DNA from: Spirochaetota bacterium
GTDB taxonomy: Bacteria > Spirochaetota > UBA4802 > UB4802
Assembly: GCA_026414805.1 (NCBI GenBank)
Contig: JAOAIH010000012.1
Location: forward strand, 15,289-55,017
Length of the DNA stretch: 39,729 bases
Reading direction: 5' to 3'
Shown: positions 26,678 through 34,786 of the stretch, piece by piece
Position numbering within the stretch: position 1 is the stretch's first letter
Layout: every line of letters begins with the position of its first letter
Position numbers and translations under genes: made by a program
The notes under the pieces: model-generated
Told to the model about the DNA's origin: nothing
Seen by the model: the letters and a program-made list of their open reading frames with translations, nothing else
Databases searched by the model: none

Positions 26678-27531
26678 AACGGTACATTGAAAAAGTTAAT
26701 ACCCTTATTGAATCTTTTCCATACATTAAAGAATTTTACGGCAAAACCATAGTAATTAAATATGGTGGGCATGCCATGGAAACCAACGAAGGCAAGCGTT
26801 CATTTGCACAGGACATGGTATTGTTAAAATACGTTGGCATAAATCCTGTGATAGTTCATGGTGGTGGTCCTCAAATTAATACGCTTTTGAAACAGGTAGG
26901 TGTTGAAAGCTCTTTTGTTGGCGGTATGCGCATAACTGATGCTCCCACCATGGAGATTGTGGAGATGGTACTTGTAGGGAAAGTAAATAAGGAGATAGTA
27001 AACTACATTAACCTAGCTGGCGGGAAGGCAGTGGGATTATCTGGCAAAGATGGCAATCTTTTTGTTGCTGAAAAAATTTATCATGATGTCAATGGTCAAA
27101 AGATGGATATTGGCCAGGTAGGTACTATAAAACAGGTAAATCCTTTAATAATAGAAACACTTGACAAAGAAAAATTCATCCCTGTGATTGCACCTATTGG
27201 ATGCGATGAGCATGGTGTCACATACAATATTAATGCCGATATTGCAGCAGGAAAACTAGCAGAAGCGCTAAAGGCCGAAAAATTAATCCTGCTTACTGAT
27301 GTTGAAGGAATAAAAATTGATGATACGCTTGTTTCCACGTTGCACAAAGAGGAAGTTGGTAACCTGATCGCAAGTAACAAGATTACCGGTGGAATGATAC
27401 CAAAAGTGAACTGCTGCCTGAGTGCATTAAAAGAAGGTGTATGTAAAACACATATCATTGACGGTAGAGTGGAACATGCGGTGTTGCTGGAAATCTTTAC
27501 GGATGCAGGCATTGGCACTGAGATAGTATAA
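26674..27531 (+). CDS. argB: Acetylglutamate kinase
   Basis: Phosphorylates N-acetyl-L-glutamate, the second and often rate-limiting step of arginine synthesis. 285 residues. Seen: VIKYGGHAM (phosphate-binding Lys), [34 protein letters not shown], and ITGGMIPKV near the end. The N-terminal helix [21 protein letters not shown] is the extension found in hexameric, arginine-inhibited NAG kinases, so feedback inhibition by arginine is likely. Overlaps the preceding pyrophosphorylase gene by 4 bases (ATGA). It is the only arginine gene in the window and faces the 7TM-DISM phosphatase gene 11 bases away. Confidence 0.95.
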   Translation: MKRYIEKVNTLIESFPYIKEFYGKTIVIKYGGHAMETNEGKRSFAQDMVLLKYVGINPVIVHGGGPQINTLLKQVGVESSFVGGMRITDAPTMEIVEMVLVGKVNKEIVNYINLAGGKAVGLSGKDGNLFVAEKIYHDVNGQKMDIGQVGTIKQVNPLIIETLDKEKFIPVIAPIGCDEHGVTYNINADIAAGKLAEALKAEKLILLTDVEGIKIDDTLVSTLHKEEVGNLIASNKITGGMIPKVNCCLSALKEGVCKTHIIDGRVEHAVLLEIFTDAGIGTEIV

Positions 27532-27542
27532 CGATAGAATAT

Positions 27543-29504
27543 CTATACTATCTCTACAATAATAAGTGTAAAATCGTCATCAAATTTTTTTCGTGGATAA
27601 ATCCATCTGTAGGCTGCCGCAGTTATTTCATTCTTCAGTGCTGTTATATTCTTACCATTATACTGTTGTATAATATCAATAAGACGTTCTTCTCCAAACA
27701 GCTCCCCCTTTACATTTCTTGACTCAATTATACCATCAGTAAATAGTATAATTCTATCACCTTTGCCTATTGTTACCTCTTCAATTTCAAAAAAGGCATT
27801 CTGATAAAAACCAATAGCTCCACCTTTAGGCCTCAACTGGAGTATTGTATTATTGGCTTTACACAGCAATAGCGCATAATGCCCGGCATTACTGGTTTGT
27901 AATATCATGTTTTTTGTATCAATAACAGCATACGCTGCTGTTATAAACTGATTCCCTATCCTTTCTAATAATGTATTTTCTATTGAGTGGAGAAATTTAT
28001 CGGGATGTTCTTTAAACTGATTTGCATGTGCACACGCCATTTTAACCATTGCAGCACCAATTGATGCAGGAATGCCATGCCCTGAAATATCAGCAATAAA
28101 TATTCCAACTTTTTCATCATCTATTTGCTTAATTTCGGCAATATCACCACCAATTTCCTCTGCTTGCAGTATCACTATCTCTATTGCTATATGTGGCAAT
28201 TCGGGGATTCTAGTCTGAACAATTGAATTATAAATTGTTTGTGCAATCTCAACTTCATTTTGTAGCATCACTAGTTTTTTATTTTCATCTTTAATTAAGT
28301 TATAGCGGTATCCAAGCGCTATTGAAAGTAAAATTACATCAATGCTGGTGCCCAAATGAAATCCATATCGTGTAATAAATACATCGGGAAGAATACCAAA
28401 ATTTCGCAAACTAATGAGGCTCACACCCACAACAACTGCAAGCATTGATGCTAAATAAAAATAAGCAGGTTTATATTTATTTATTACTGCAATGATACAT
28501 GCAATGAATGAAAAAATTGAAGCAATTATTACCATTGTATTGAGGCAAATAATTGAAAACGAAAGAGGTACAAATGGGATAATCACAATTATTGGTATGA
28601 TTAAAAAAATAAATGCTTTTATTATAACATCGTACCCACGTGCAAACGTACCGGTTAATAAAAAGCTTCGTGTGAAAAGCATGTACGAAATAACTGCCAG
28701 GTTACCCAAAAAAACTATTGAAATGTTATGAAACCACGGAGAATGAGGCCAGAAAAACTGATACGCTATACCATTAAAGCTGATATTGCTCAATGCTGAA
28801 AATAATACATAAAGTATATAATACAGATAGTTGATATCCCGTAAAATTATTAACAAAAACAGGTTGTATAAAAACATGGATAGCATTATCCCAAAATAAA
28901 CCCATAGACCACTGTACTCTTTTATGCTATGCTCAAGCAGTGATGCATGCGAGCGTATTTTCAATGGGATGATAACCTCACTGGTAGTTTTAACACACAG
29001 AAGAAATTGTTGAGTTTCTCCTTTTTTTATTGCTACAGGTACTACAAAATTGTTCAATAAAATCTTCCTGTGATTGAATGGAAACAAATCTCCTTCAGTT
29101 GTTAAAAGAGTAACTGTTTTACCCTGTAGTGAATATAACTCAAAATAATCCAAAGTGGGAAAAGCCAAATCAAATACCCATGATTGATTCGATGAATTAT
29201 TGGTCAAAGAAAAGTAAAACCACCACCAAGAAGCCGAATAGCCTTTATTGATTACTTTTTGGGCATTTGGATAAAATTTTCTTAAAATATCTTTTTTTAC
29301 AATGTCTTCAGCTGTAAGCTGTGAACTAGCATCTTCATAGAAATATATACAGGGAGCAATATCATACGTATGCTGTGCATCATTAAGGACACAATTATAT
29401 GCAAAACCTACAACTGGTAGCAACAAATATATAATTATAATTAAAAGTATCTGCACTAATCCTGCTACATTTTGTTCATCTTTACATGAAGTTCTATTAG
29501 CCAT
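27543..29504 (-). CDS. 7TM-DISM receptor with SpoIIE/RsbU-type PP2C phosphatase domain
   Basis: About 653 residues. I prefer the ATG at 29504 (MANRTSCKDEQN) over a GTG at 29519; neither has a strong ribosome-binding site. Layout: signal/TM helix, extracytoplasmic DISMED2 domain (~50-190, WWFYFSLTNNSS, YFELYSLQG), seven membrane helices (~200-400), short coiled coil, then a PP2C phosphatase with DISGHGIPAS, SNAGHYALLLC and LFTDGIIESRN, carrying the metal-binding Asp residues. Such phosphatases dephosphorylate STAS anti-anti-sigma factors. The receptor half resembles the MCP-type protein at 15.7-17.9 kb (NGIAYQFFWP versus [10 protein letters not shown]), so sensors with different outputs share one input module. 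The PAS-HATPase at 5.0-6.1 kb is a candidate opposing kinase, but nothing links them directly. Confidence 0.92.
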   Translation of the reverse strand: MANRTSCKDEQNVAGLVQILLIIIIYLLLPVVGFAYNCVLNDAQHTYDIAPCIYFYEDASSQLTAEDIVKKDILRKFYPNAQKVINKGYSASWWWFYFSLTNNSSNQSWVFDLAFPTLDYFELYSLQGKTVTLLTTEGDLFPFNHRKILLNNFVVPVAIKKGETQQFLLCVKTTSEVIIPLKIRSHASLLEHSIKEYSGLWVYFGIMLSMFLYNLFLLIILRDINYLYYILYVLFSALSNISFNGIAYQFFWPHSPWFHNISIVFLGNLAVISYMLFTRSFLLTGTFARGYDVIIKAFIFLIIPIIVIIPFVPLSFSIICLNTMVIIASIFSFIACIIAVINKYKPAYFYLASMLAVVVGVSLISLRNFGILPDVFITRYGFHLGTSIDVILLSIALGYRYNLIKDENKKLVMLQNEVEIAQTIYNSIVQTRIPELPHIAIEIVILQAEEIGGDIAEIKQIDDEKVGIFIADISGHGIPASIGAAMVKMACAHANQFKEHPDKFLHSIENTLLERIGNQFITAAYAVIDTKNMILQTSNAGHYALLLCKANNTILQLRPKGGAIGFYQNAFFEIEEVTIGKGDRIILFTDGIIESRNVKGELFGEERLIDIIQQYNGKNITALKNEITAAAYRWIYPRKKFDDDFTLIIVEIV

Positions 29505-29581
29505 TAAATATACCAGCACATACTTAATATAAAATCACAGGTTTACTTTTGAGTTGTAAAAACAATTTGTTCAACCTGATA

Positions 29582-29610
29582 AGTCTACCAAATATACGTA
29601 TCAATGTCAA
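29582..29610 (-). promoter_or_regulatory. Candidate promoter for the 7TM-DISM phosphatase gene
   Basis: Minus strand: TTGACA (29610-29605), 17-base spacer, TAGACT (29587-29582). The -35 is perfect, the -10 matches 4 of 6. Confidence 0.5.
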
Positions 29611-29674
29611 GGCATTGTCATAATTCAGGACAGACGTTTTACATTCAGTACTAATGAAAAAAATTATCGGCTAC

Positions 29675-29703
29675 TTGACATACCATTGGTATTTTAGTAT
29701 AAT
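29675..29703 (+). promoter_or_regulatory. Perfect-consensus sigma70 promoter for the DUF2892 gene
   Basis: TTGACA (29675-29680), exactly 17 bases, TATAAT (29698-29703). This is the full consensus, suggesting strong constitutive expression of the small membrane protein that starts 30 bases on, after an AGGAGG ribosome-binding site. Confidence 0.88.
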
Positions 29704-29732
29704 AATATATACTTAAATATAGGAGGATAGTA

Positions 29733-29933
29733 ATGAAAAAGAATATGGGAACAGTAGACAGACTAGTGCGAACAATAATTGCCATAGCTATTATAGTATT
29801 GTACTTTACCGGGCAAATTACAGGTACCGCAGCAATAATTTTAGGAATCCTTGCTGTGGTTTTTCTGCTGACCAGTGCGGTAAGCTTTTGCCCATTGTAT
29901 GTTCCACTCAAAATCAATACTACAAAGAAATAA
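29733..29933 (+). CDS. Small inner-membrane protein, DUF2892 (YgaP transmembrane-like)
   Basis: 66 residues: MKKNMGTVDRLVRTI followed by two hydrophobic helices (~14-30 and ~33-50) and a short tail with a single Cys in SFCPLYVPL. This is the DUF2892 layout, the membrane domain also found behind the rhodanese of YgaP, here stand-alone. AGGAGG lies 8 bases before the ATG, and the promoter upstream is perfect consensus, so the gene is probably well expressed. In other bacteria the family often sits near sulfur or redox genes, which is not evident here apart from the convergent nitroreductase. Confidence 0.85.
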   Translation: MKKNMGTVDRLVRTIIAIAIIVLYFTGQITGTAAIILGILAVVFLLTSAVSFCPLYVPLKINTTKK

Positions 29934-29957
29934 AACTACCATTGCAAATGAGTCTCT

Positions 29958-30560
29958 TTATATGGGCCTGCCAACAGGGATAATATAGAGAGGCTCTTCA
30001 TATTTATCTAGTGACAAAACTTCCTTTACCACCTCATCCTGAAAAGCTCCTACCATAACTGTACCCAAACCCAGGGCAACAGCCTGCAGGCTTATATTCT
30101 GACCAACATGTCCGGCTTCCATATGGACATACCTGATACCGCGCTGTCCATAATGCCCTGTTGTCCGCTCATATACCGCAGTAACAACGATGCTCACCGG
30201 TGCCATTTCAATAAATTTCTGGTGTAATGCTGCCCTGCACAGAGCGCTTCGCAAATCGTATGGCAACAATCGCTGCAACCTATGATTTTTTACAACATAG
30301 CGATATAATCCTTTTTCAATTGTTTCTACCTGCCCAATCACTGCATAGCAACTGAGAGGATAAGTAGCACCCGCTGATGGCGCAGTACGGTAATATCCAC
30401 TTGATAATCCATTGGCAGCCCACAATATTTGCGATAGCTGATATAAAGAGATAGCAGTGGTAGCAAAATTTCGCACCGAGCGCCTTTTTTTCAGTGCTAA
30501 CCCCACACTCATATTGTCATCAAATAACGGTTGTGGGAGGGTAATACTATCTGGATTCAC
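29958..30560 (-). CDS. SagB-type nitroreductase family oxidoreductase
   Basis: 200-residue flavoprotein of the SagB/ThcOx nitroreductase branch: KKRRSVRNF (FMN phosphate site), QLSQILWAANGLS, TAPSAGATYPLSCYAV (the SagB-type signature), and EAGHVGQNISLQAVALGLGTVMVGAF. SagB proteins dehydrogenate azolines in thiazole/oxazole-modified peptides, but no cyclodehydratase (YcaO) or precursor peptide is nearby, so this looks like the common stand-alone form of unknown substrate. Starts at GTG (30560) with AAGGAAGG upstream. Convergent with the DUF2892 gene and divergent from the trp operon. Confidence 0.88.
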   Translation of the reverse strand: MNPDSITLPQPLFDDNMSVGLALKKRRSVRNFATTAISLYQLSQILWAANGLSSGYYRTAPSAGATYPLSCYAVIGQVETIEKGLYRYVVKNHRLQRLLPYDLRSALCRAALHQKFIEMAPVSIVVTAVYERTTGHYGQRGIRYVHMEAGHVGQNISLQAVALGLGTVMVGAFQDEVVKEVLSLDKYEEPLYIIPVGRPI

Positions 30561-30673
30561 AAACTTTCCTTCCTTAAAGTGATAGTTATACTGTACTTAT
30601 ATAAAAATGTAAAGTTGGCAAATTCAAGAATAATTTGATTGAGACAAAAAAAATTTGAAAAATAAAAAAAATG

Positions 30674-30703
30674 TTGACATTTTTATTTTATAATTTTTAT
30701 GTT
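30674..30703 (+). promoter_or_regulatory. Candidate promoter of the trp operon
   Basis: TTGACA (30674-30679), 18-base spacer, TATGTT (30698-30703; 4 of 6). A second pair, TTGTCA (30704-30709) with GATAAT (30725-30730), has only 15 bases between. No TrpR-like palindrome is evident. Either would start RNA upstream of the leader peptide. Confidence 0.5.
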
Positions 30704-30758
30704 TTGTCATCTTTTGTGTGTTAGGATAATTGGCAATTATAAATTTTTTAAAATAGCT

Positions 30759-30830
30759 ATGATGCATAAAAATCTTACATCAATGATCAATAATAGCTGG
30801 TGGTGGTGGACCAAAGCGATGTCCACCTGA
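30759..30830 (+). CDS. trpL: trp leader peptide with four consecutive Trp codons
   Basis: A 23-codon reading frame, MMHKNLTSMINNSWWWWTKAMS and a final Thr, then TGA at 30828-30830. Four TGG codons run from 30798 to 30809. Its place between the promoter region and the terminator before trpE, and its overlap with the pause hairpin, make it the sensor of charged tRNA-Trp in ribosome-mediated attenuation. The start is an ATG-ATG pair without an obvious Shine-Dalgarno; the ATG at 30783 is an alternative start giving a shorter peptide with the same Trp run. Four adjacent Trp codons are more than the two in E. coli trpL. Confidence 0.9.
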   Translation: MMHKNLTSMINNSWWWWTKAMST

Positions 30831-30895
30831 CCGGCGCGTGTGTAATTTTATAATTGTAATAAAAGCCGTGGGTGGGCATCAAACCCACGGCTTTT
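30805..30895 (+). promoter_or_regulatory. trp attenuator: pause, antiterminator and terminator hairpins
   Basis: Segment 1 GGTGGAC (30805-30811, inside the Trp codons) pairs with segment 2 GTCCACC (30821-30827) as the pause stem. Segment 2 can instead pair with segment 3 GGTGGGC (30871-30877; 7 pairs, one G-U) as antiterminator. Segment 3 otherwise belongs to the terminator stem 30861-30873/30883-30895. A ribosome stalled on the Trp codons would cover segment 1, free segment 2, form the antiterminator and let trpEGDCFBA be transcribed. Confidence 0.85.
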
Positions 30896-30897
30896 TT
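30861..30897 (+). terminator. trp attenuator terminator 1
   Basis: AAAAGCCGTGGGT (30861-30873) pairs perfectly with ACCCACGGCTTTT (30883-30895), 9-base loop, T run 30892-30897. A strong intrinsic terminator. Confidence 0.95.
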
Positions 30898-30910
30898 ATG
30901 AGCTCTTATT

Positions 30911-30950
30911 AAGCCGTGGGTTCAACCAAAAATCCACGGCTTTTTTATTT
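30911..30950 (+). terminator. trp attenuator terminator 2 (near-copy of terminator 1)
   Basis: AAGCCGTGG (30911-30919) pairs with CCACGGCTT (30934-30942), plus a G-T pair, 12-base loop, then a T-rich run to 30950. Its left arm is identical to that of terminator 1 over 11 bases and can alternatively pair, over 12 bases, with the right arm of terminator 1 (30882-30893 with 30911-30922). It lies 20 bases before the trpE ATG. Confidence 0.9.
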
Positions 30951-30970
30951 TCTAAGCAAGGAGCAGCACA

Positions 30971-32461
30971 ATGTACCCAACATTACAACAATGCAAAAAT
31001 TTAAGCAAAGCCTACAACCGCATTCCTGTCTATAAACAGCTTAATATATCTCATCCAGGTCTGTTGCTATTACTTAAATCATTTATTACAAACGGCGATT
31101 GTATTTTTCTAGAAAGTGCCAAACAAAATAAAAAGCAAAGCAGGTTTTCATTCTTAGGCTTTAACCCTGTATGCACCATTTCATTCAGTCCACCATATTT
31201 AATTATAGGCGATAGCTCAAATAAAGCAATCCATTGCTCTGACCCCTTCAAATTCATTGATGAATATGTTGCCCGCTATCGCTCACCTTCTTTCACCCGT
31301 TTTGGTTCATATAATGGTGGTTTAACCGGTTATTTTTCATATGACCTTGTAAACTACACCGGACACTTGCGACAGCGTATTCATGAAGACACCCTGCATC
31401 CACTTATGGTACTACACCATATCGACGACTTCATATGCTATGATAACAAACTGAACACATATTATATTGCTACCTGCATTTACACTGATAGAGGCACCAT
31501 TGAATCAAACTATAACGACGCACAACAACGACTCCATAAGTATGAAGAAGATATTATCAACGCTTTGCATGTAACATCGCTACCATATCTGCCTGCATAT
31601 ACTGATCAACTACCACTTCAATTTGCCATTTCACCTGAGCAATTCATGAAGAATGTATTAATGGCAAAAACACTCATTGAAGACGGTGAAGCATTGCAGA
31701 TTGTATTGAGCATGCGTGCATATATCACTGAACCTGTTGACCCTTACCGCTTTTATCTTAAATTACGGCAAGTAAATCCTTCACCATATATGTTTTTTAT
31801 GAAGCACGGAAACCTTACTATTGCCGGAAGCTCACCTGAGATTCATGTTAAGGTTGAACATAATACAGCAACATTGAGGCCAATTGCAGGAACTATCGCC
31901 CAGGGTAAAACACGAAAAGAAAATATCAAAAACAAACAGCTGTTGCTTGAAAATGAAAAGGAACGCGCCGAACACTTGATGCTGGTTGACCTTGCACGAA
32001 ATGACCTTGGGATCATTGCGCATCCTGGCAGTGTAAAAGTAACACAATTCATGCAACCTGAAGATTATTCACATGTCATTCATCTTGTTTCAAATGTTAC
32101 GGCTACACTTGATAGCGGGATAAGCTTAAGCGATGTGTTGCGCCACAGCTTCCCCGCTGGCACAGTGAGCGGTGCACCAAAAGTTCGTGCCATTGAGATT
32201 ATTGACCAGCTTGAACCTCACCCACGCGGTATCTACGCTGGCTGTGTTGGTTACATTGGATTTAACAATACTATGGACACCTGCATCACCATACGCACCG
32301 CAGTGTTTTCACCACAATGCTCATTTTTACAAGCCGGTGCAGGCATAGTGTACGACAGCATCCCGCAAAATGAATACAATGAAATTGTACACAAACTTAA
32401 GGCGCTTTCGGTAAGCCTGCCTTTTGCAAAAATTAATTCATCATTAAAGGAGATTGTGTGA
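30971..32461 (+). CDS. trpE: Anthranilate synthase component I
   Basis: Makes anthranilate from chorismate with ammonia delivered by TrpG. 496 residues, normal for stand-alone TrpE. N-terminal domain includes FLES (position of the LLES tryptophan feedback site) followed by SRFSFLG. The chorismate-binding domain (~230-490) has GSSPEIHVK, RPIAGTIAQGKTR, ERAEHLMLVDLARNDLG, PAGTVSGAPKVRA, GCVGYIGF and AGAGIVYDS, the conserved active-site series. AAGGAG lies 8 bases before the ATG. First structural gene after the attenuator; its TGA shares one base with the trpG ATG. Confidence 0.97.
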   Translation: MYPTLQQCKNLSKAYNRIPVYKQLNISHPGLLLLLKSFITNGDCIFLESAKQNKKQSRFSFLGFNPVCTISFSPPYLIIGDSSNKAIHCSDPFKFIDEYVARYRSPSFTRFGSYNGGLTGYFSYDLVNYTGHLRQRIHEDTLHPLMVLHHIDDFICYDNKLNTYYIATCIYTDRGTIESNYNDAQQRLHKYEEDIINALHVTSLPYLPAYTDQLPLQFAISPEQFMKNVLMAKTLIEDGEALQIVLSMRAYITEPVDPYRFYLKLRQVNPSPYMFFMKHGNLTIAGSSPEIHVKVEHNTATLRPIAGTIAQGKTRKENIKNKQLLLENEKERAEHLMLVDLARNDLGIIAHPGSVKVTQFMQPEDYSHVIHLVSNVTATLDSGISLSDVLRHSFPAGTVSGAPKVRAIEIIDQLEPHPRGIYAGCVGYIGFNNTMDTCITIRTAVFSPQCSFLQAGAGIVYDSIPQNEYNEIVHKLKALSVSLPFAKINSSLKEIV

Positions 32462-33054
32462 TGTTCTGTATTATTGACAACTATGATTCATTTACCTACA
32501 ACCTTGTGGAATACATGCGCATACTGGGCCATGATGTTGAGGTATTTAAAAACGATGTGTTGTTTGATTCAATTAATTTCCAGCGCTACTTAGGCATCAT
32601 TCTTTCACCAGGACCTTCATCACCACAAAATTCAGGAATTACACTACCCATCATAGAAAAAGTAAGCAACATTCCCATTTTTGGTGTGTGTTTAGGGATG
32701 CAAGCAATTGGCTATGTATATGGCGGGGCGATAGTTCATGCTAAAAATATCATGCATGGTAAAACTGATACCATTGAACATTATGGTGGAAAACTTTTTG
32801 AAAATATACCGCACCGTTTCACAGCAGTTCGTTACCATTCGCTTGTGGTAAGTCAGGAAAATTTTCCTAGTTGCCTAACCATTGAAGCACGTTCTAGCGA
32901 CGGTGAGATAATGGCACTGTCGCATAAAACTAAATTTATATGGGGTGTACAGTTCCACCCCGAATCGTACGCATCTGAGTACGGTTTACAAATACTGAAA
33001 AACTTTATAGGAGGATGTTATGAATACAGGTCAGCTTATAGCTCACACAATTGA
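32461..33054 (+). CDS. trpG: Anthranilate synthase component II (glutamine amidotransferase)
   Basis: Class I glutamine amidotransferase, ~197 residues, supplies ammonia to TrpE. MFCIIDNYDSFTYNL at the N-terminus, SPGPSSP, nucleophile Cys in GVCLGMQAIG, and VQFHPES with catalytic His and Glu. ATG at 32461 chosen over GTG at 32458: it gives the canonical N-terminus and has AAGGAG 8 bases upstream, inside trpE. The last 35 bases overlap the start of trpD, an unusually long overlap that adds a short divergent tail (YEYRSAYSSHN) to TrpG. It could also serve p-aminobenzoate synthesis, as in some bacteria. Confidence 0.96.
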   Translation: MFCIIDNYDSFTYNLVEYMRILGHDVEVFKNDVLFDSINFQRYLGIILSPGPSSPQNSGITLPIIEKVSNIPIFGVCLGMQAIGYVYGGAIVHAKNIMHGKTDTIEHYGGKLFENIPHRFTAVRYHSLVVSQENFPSCLTIEARSSDGEIMALSHKTKFIWGVQFHPESYASEYGLQILKNFIGGCYEYRSAYSSHN

Positions 33055-34024
33055 AGGAAACCCCCTGTCAATTGAGCAATCAGAATTTTTATTTGATTCT
33101 ATCTTTGATGGCAAATTGTCAGATGTTGAACTTGCTGCTGTGCTTGCGGCAATGAAAGTACGCCGGGAAAAGCCACAGGAAATATGTGGTGCAATTAAAT
33201 CAATGCGCAAATTTGCTCTGAGTCTTCCTATTACTGAAAATGTATTTGATACGTGTGGCACCGGTGGTGATCACTCACACTCATTCAATATTTCTAGCGC
33301 TGTTGCCATCATCCTCAACGCAATGGGATATTCAATTGCAAAACATGGTAACCGCTCAATGACTAGCAAAAGTGGTTCTGCTGATTTTTATGAGGCATTA
33401 CATATACCGGTACACCTAACCGGGGAAGATGCAGAGCGTTATTTTGAGAAGCATAAATTTATATTCCTCTTTGCGCCAAACTACCACCCTGCCATGAAAT
33501 ACGCTGCGCCTGTACGAAAGAAACTGGGAGTTAGAACTATTTTCAATTATTTAGGTCCTCTCACCAATCCCCTTAAACCAAAACGGCAGATGATTGGCAT
33601 ATTCCACCCTTCATTCCTTGAAGTGTATTCCGAAGCAGCGTTGCCACTTGGATATGAACGGCTGGTGCTGTACTCTTCCACAAATGGAATGGATGAAGTA
33701 TCACCATTGTACCCAACTGCAGTGATAGATATTCAAGACACAAACTCAAGGAGTTTTACTATTATTCCTGAAAAATTTATCAACACACACGAAGCGCATG
33801 CCATTCCAAAGGATTTAACTCCACAGGAAAATGCTTCTCTTTTTGTTGAAACAATAACTGCCAAAAGCCCTACCCCACTTAGCAAGCTGCTTGCACTCAA
33901 CACTGCTCTTGCCCTGTATGTACTGGATTATTCAGCATCAATTGAAAAAAACTTTAACACTGCTATTGAAGTAATTCACAGCGGCTGCGTAGCACACACT
34001 CTATCAAAACTTCAGGAGGTCTGA
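33020..34024 (+). CDS. trpD: Anthranilate phosphoribosyltransferase
   Basis: Adds phosphoribosyl from PRPP to anthranilate. 334 residues, usual length. Helical N-terminal domain, then CGTGGDHSHSFNISSAVA (PRPP loop), AKHGNRSMTSKSGSAD (family signature, S-K-S), FLFAPNYHPAMK and RTIFNYLGPLTNP. GGAGG lies 5 bases before the ATG, within trpG, so this start is well supported despite the 35-base overlap. Stand-alone, not fused with trpG as in enterobacteria. trpC starts 6 bases after its stop. Confidence 0.97.
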   Translation: MNTGQLIAHTIEGNPLSIEQSEFLFDSIFDGKLSDVELAAVLAAMKVRREKPQEICGAIKSMRKFALSLPITENVFDTCGTGGDHSHSFNISSAVAIILNAMGYSIAKHGNRSMTSKSGSADFYEALHIPVHLTGEDAERYFEKHKFIFLFAPNYHPAMKYAAPVRKKLGVRTIFNYLGPLTNPLKPKRQMIGIFHPSFLEVYSEAALPLGYERLVLYSSTNGMDEVSPLYPTAVIDIQDTNSRSFTIIPEKFINTHEAHAIPKDLTPQENASLFVETITAKSPTPLSKLLALNTALALYVLDYSASIEKNFNTAIEVIHSGCVAHTLSKLQEV

Positions 34025-34030
34025 TGGTCA

Positions 34031-34786
34031 ATGTTTAGTCTTGAAAAGGTAAAGCAACAAAAATTACACGAGCGTCATACAATTGCACAAAAATTAAATG
34101 TATTTAATGAAAGAAAGCGTCCGGTGTTTTCATTTGTATGCGATAGCTCCGTAAATATCATCGCCGAGATTAAAAAGGCATCACCTTCTAGCGGAATAAT
34201 CAAAGATGTTGATGCTGGCATGCAGGCTATGCTGTATAGTAATGCAGGTGCAAAAGCGATAAGTGTTTTAACCGACACAATGTACTTTGGCGGAAGCTTT
34301 GATGACCTACACCAGGCTGCATCAGCCACAACATTGCCTGTGTTATGCAAAGAATTTGTGTGCTTTAAGGAACAGATTGACGTTGCGTACAATGCTGGTG
34401 CAGATATAATATTGCTTATTACCGCAATGCTTTCCTCAAATGAATTACAGTATCTTTACGAATACACATGCTCAAAAGGATTGCTACCACTGGTTGAAGT
34501 GCACACCACATCTGAACTTGAATGTGTGCTACCGTTGAATCCACAATATGTAATGGTTAACGTACGCAACCTTGCCACACTGTCGCTTGAATATGATACT
34601 GCAATTGAAACGTTACGTAACATTCCCATTGGTATTAACAAAATCTGTGCAAGCGGCATCAACACTCCCAACATGCTGCAACACATTAACAAGCTAACAG
34701 GTACAAGAATATTTCTTGTGGGCACATCATTGATGAAATCTGAAAATCCCATGAAAATGCTTGAGGAGTTGCGTAATGTTTGTTAA
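34031..34786 (+). CDS. trpC: Indole-3-glycerol-phosphate synthase
   Basis: Closes the indole ring from CdRP. 251-residue TIM barrel. Visible catalytic elements: IIAEIKKASPSSG (Glu and Lys), VLCKEFV (general-acid Lys), LVEVHTTSEL (Glu), VMVNVRNL (Asn and Arg; commonly NNRDL, so the second Asn is Val), and KICASGI where most family members have ESGI. The Glu to Ala change in that last motif is at the position of S. solfataricus Glu210, a substrate-site residue; the neighbouring Ser is kept. GGAGG precedes the ATG. The trpF start overlaps its last 11 bases. Identity is secure; kinetics may differ from textbook enzymes. Confidence 0.95.
   Translation: MFSLEKVKQQKLHERHTIAQKLNVFNERKRPVFSFVCDSSVNIIAEIKKASPSSGIIKDVDAGMQAMLYSNAGAKAISVLTDTMYFGGSFDDLHQAASATTLPVLCKEFVCFKEQIDVAYNAGADIILLITAMLSSNELQYLYEYTCSKGLLPLVEVHTTSELECVLPLNPQYVMVNVRNLATLSLEYDTAIETLRNIPIGINKICASGINTPNMLQHINKLTGTRIFLVGTSLMKSENPMKMLEELRNVC

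Noticed and set aside
27096-27518. Minus-strand open frame of 140 codons opposite argB
   Set aside because: Shadow of the argB coding sequence, which has all its family motifs.
29958-30560. SagB-type gene as part of a thiazole/oxazole peptide cluster
   Set aside because: No YcaO cyclodehydratase, SagC/D partner, precursor peptide or exporter is nearby; the neighbours are trp genes and a DUF2892 protein.
30561-30970. T-box riboswitch before trpE
   Set aside because: No T-box core or specifier loop was seen, and a leader peptide with four Trp codons plus pause, antiterminator and terminator stems explains the region.
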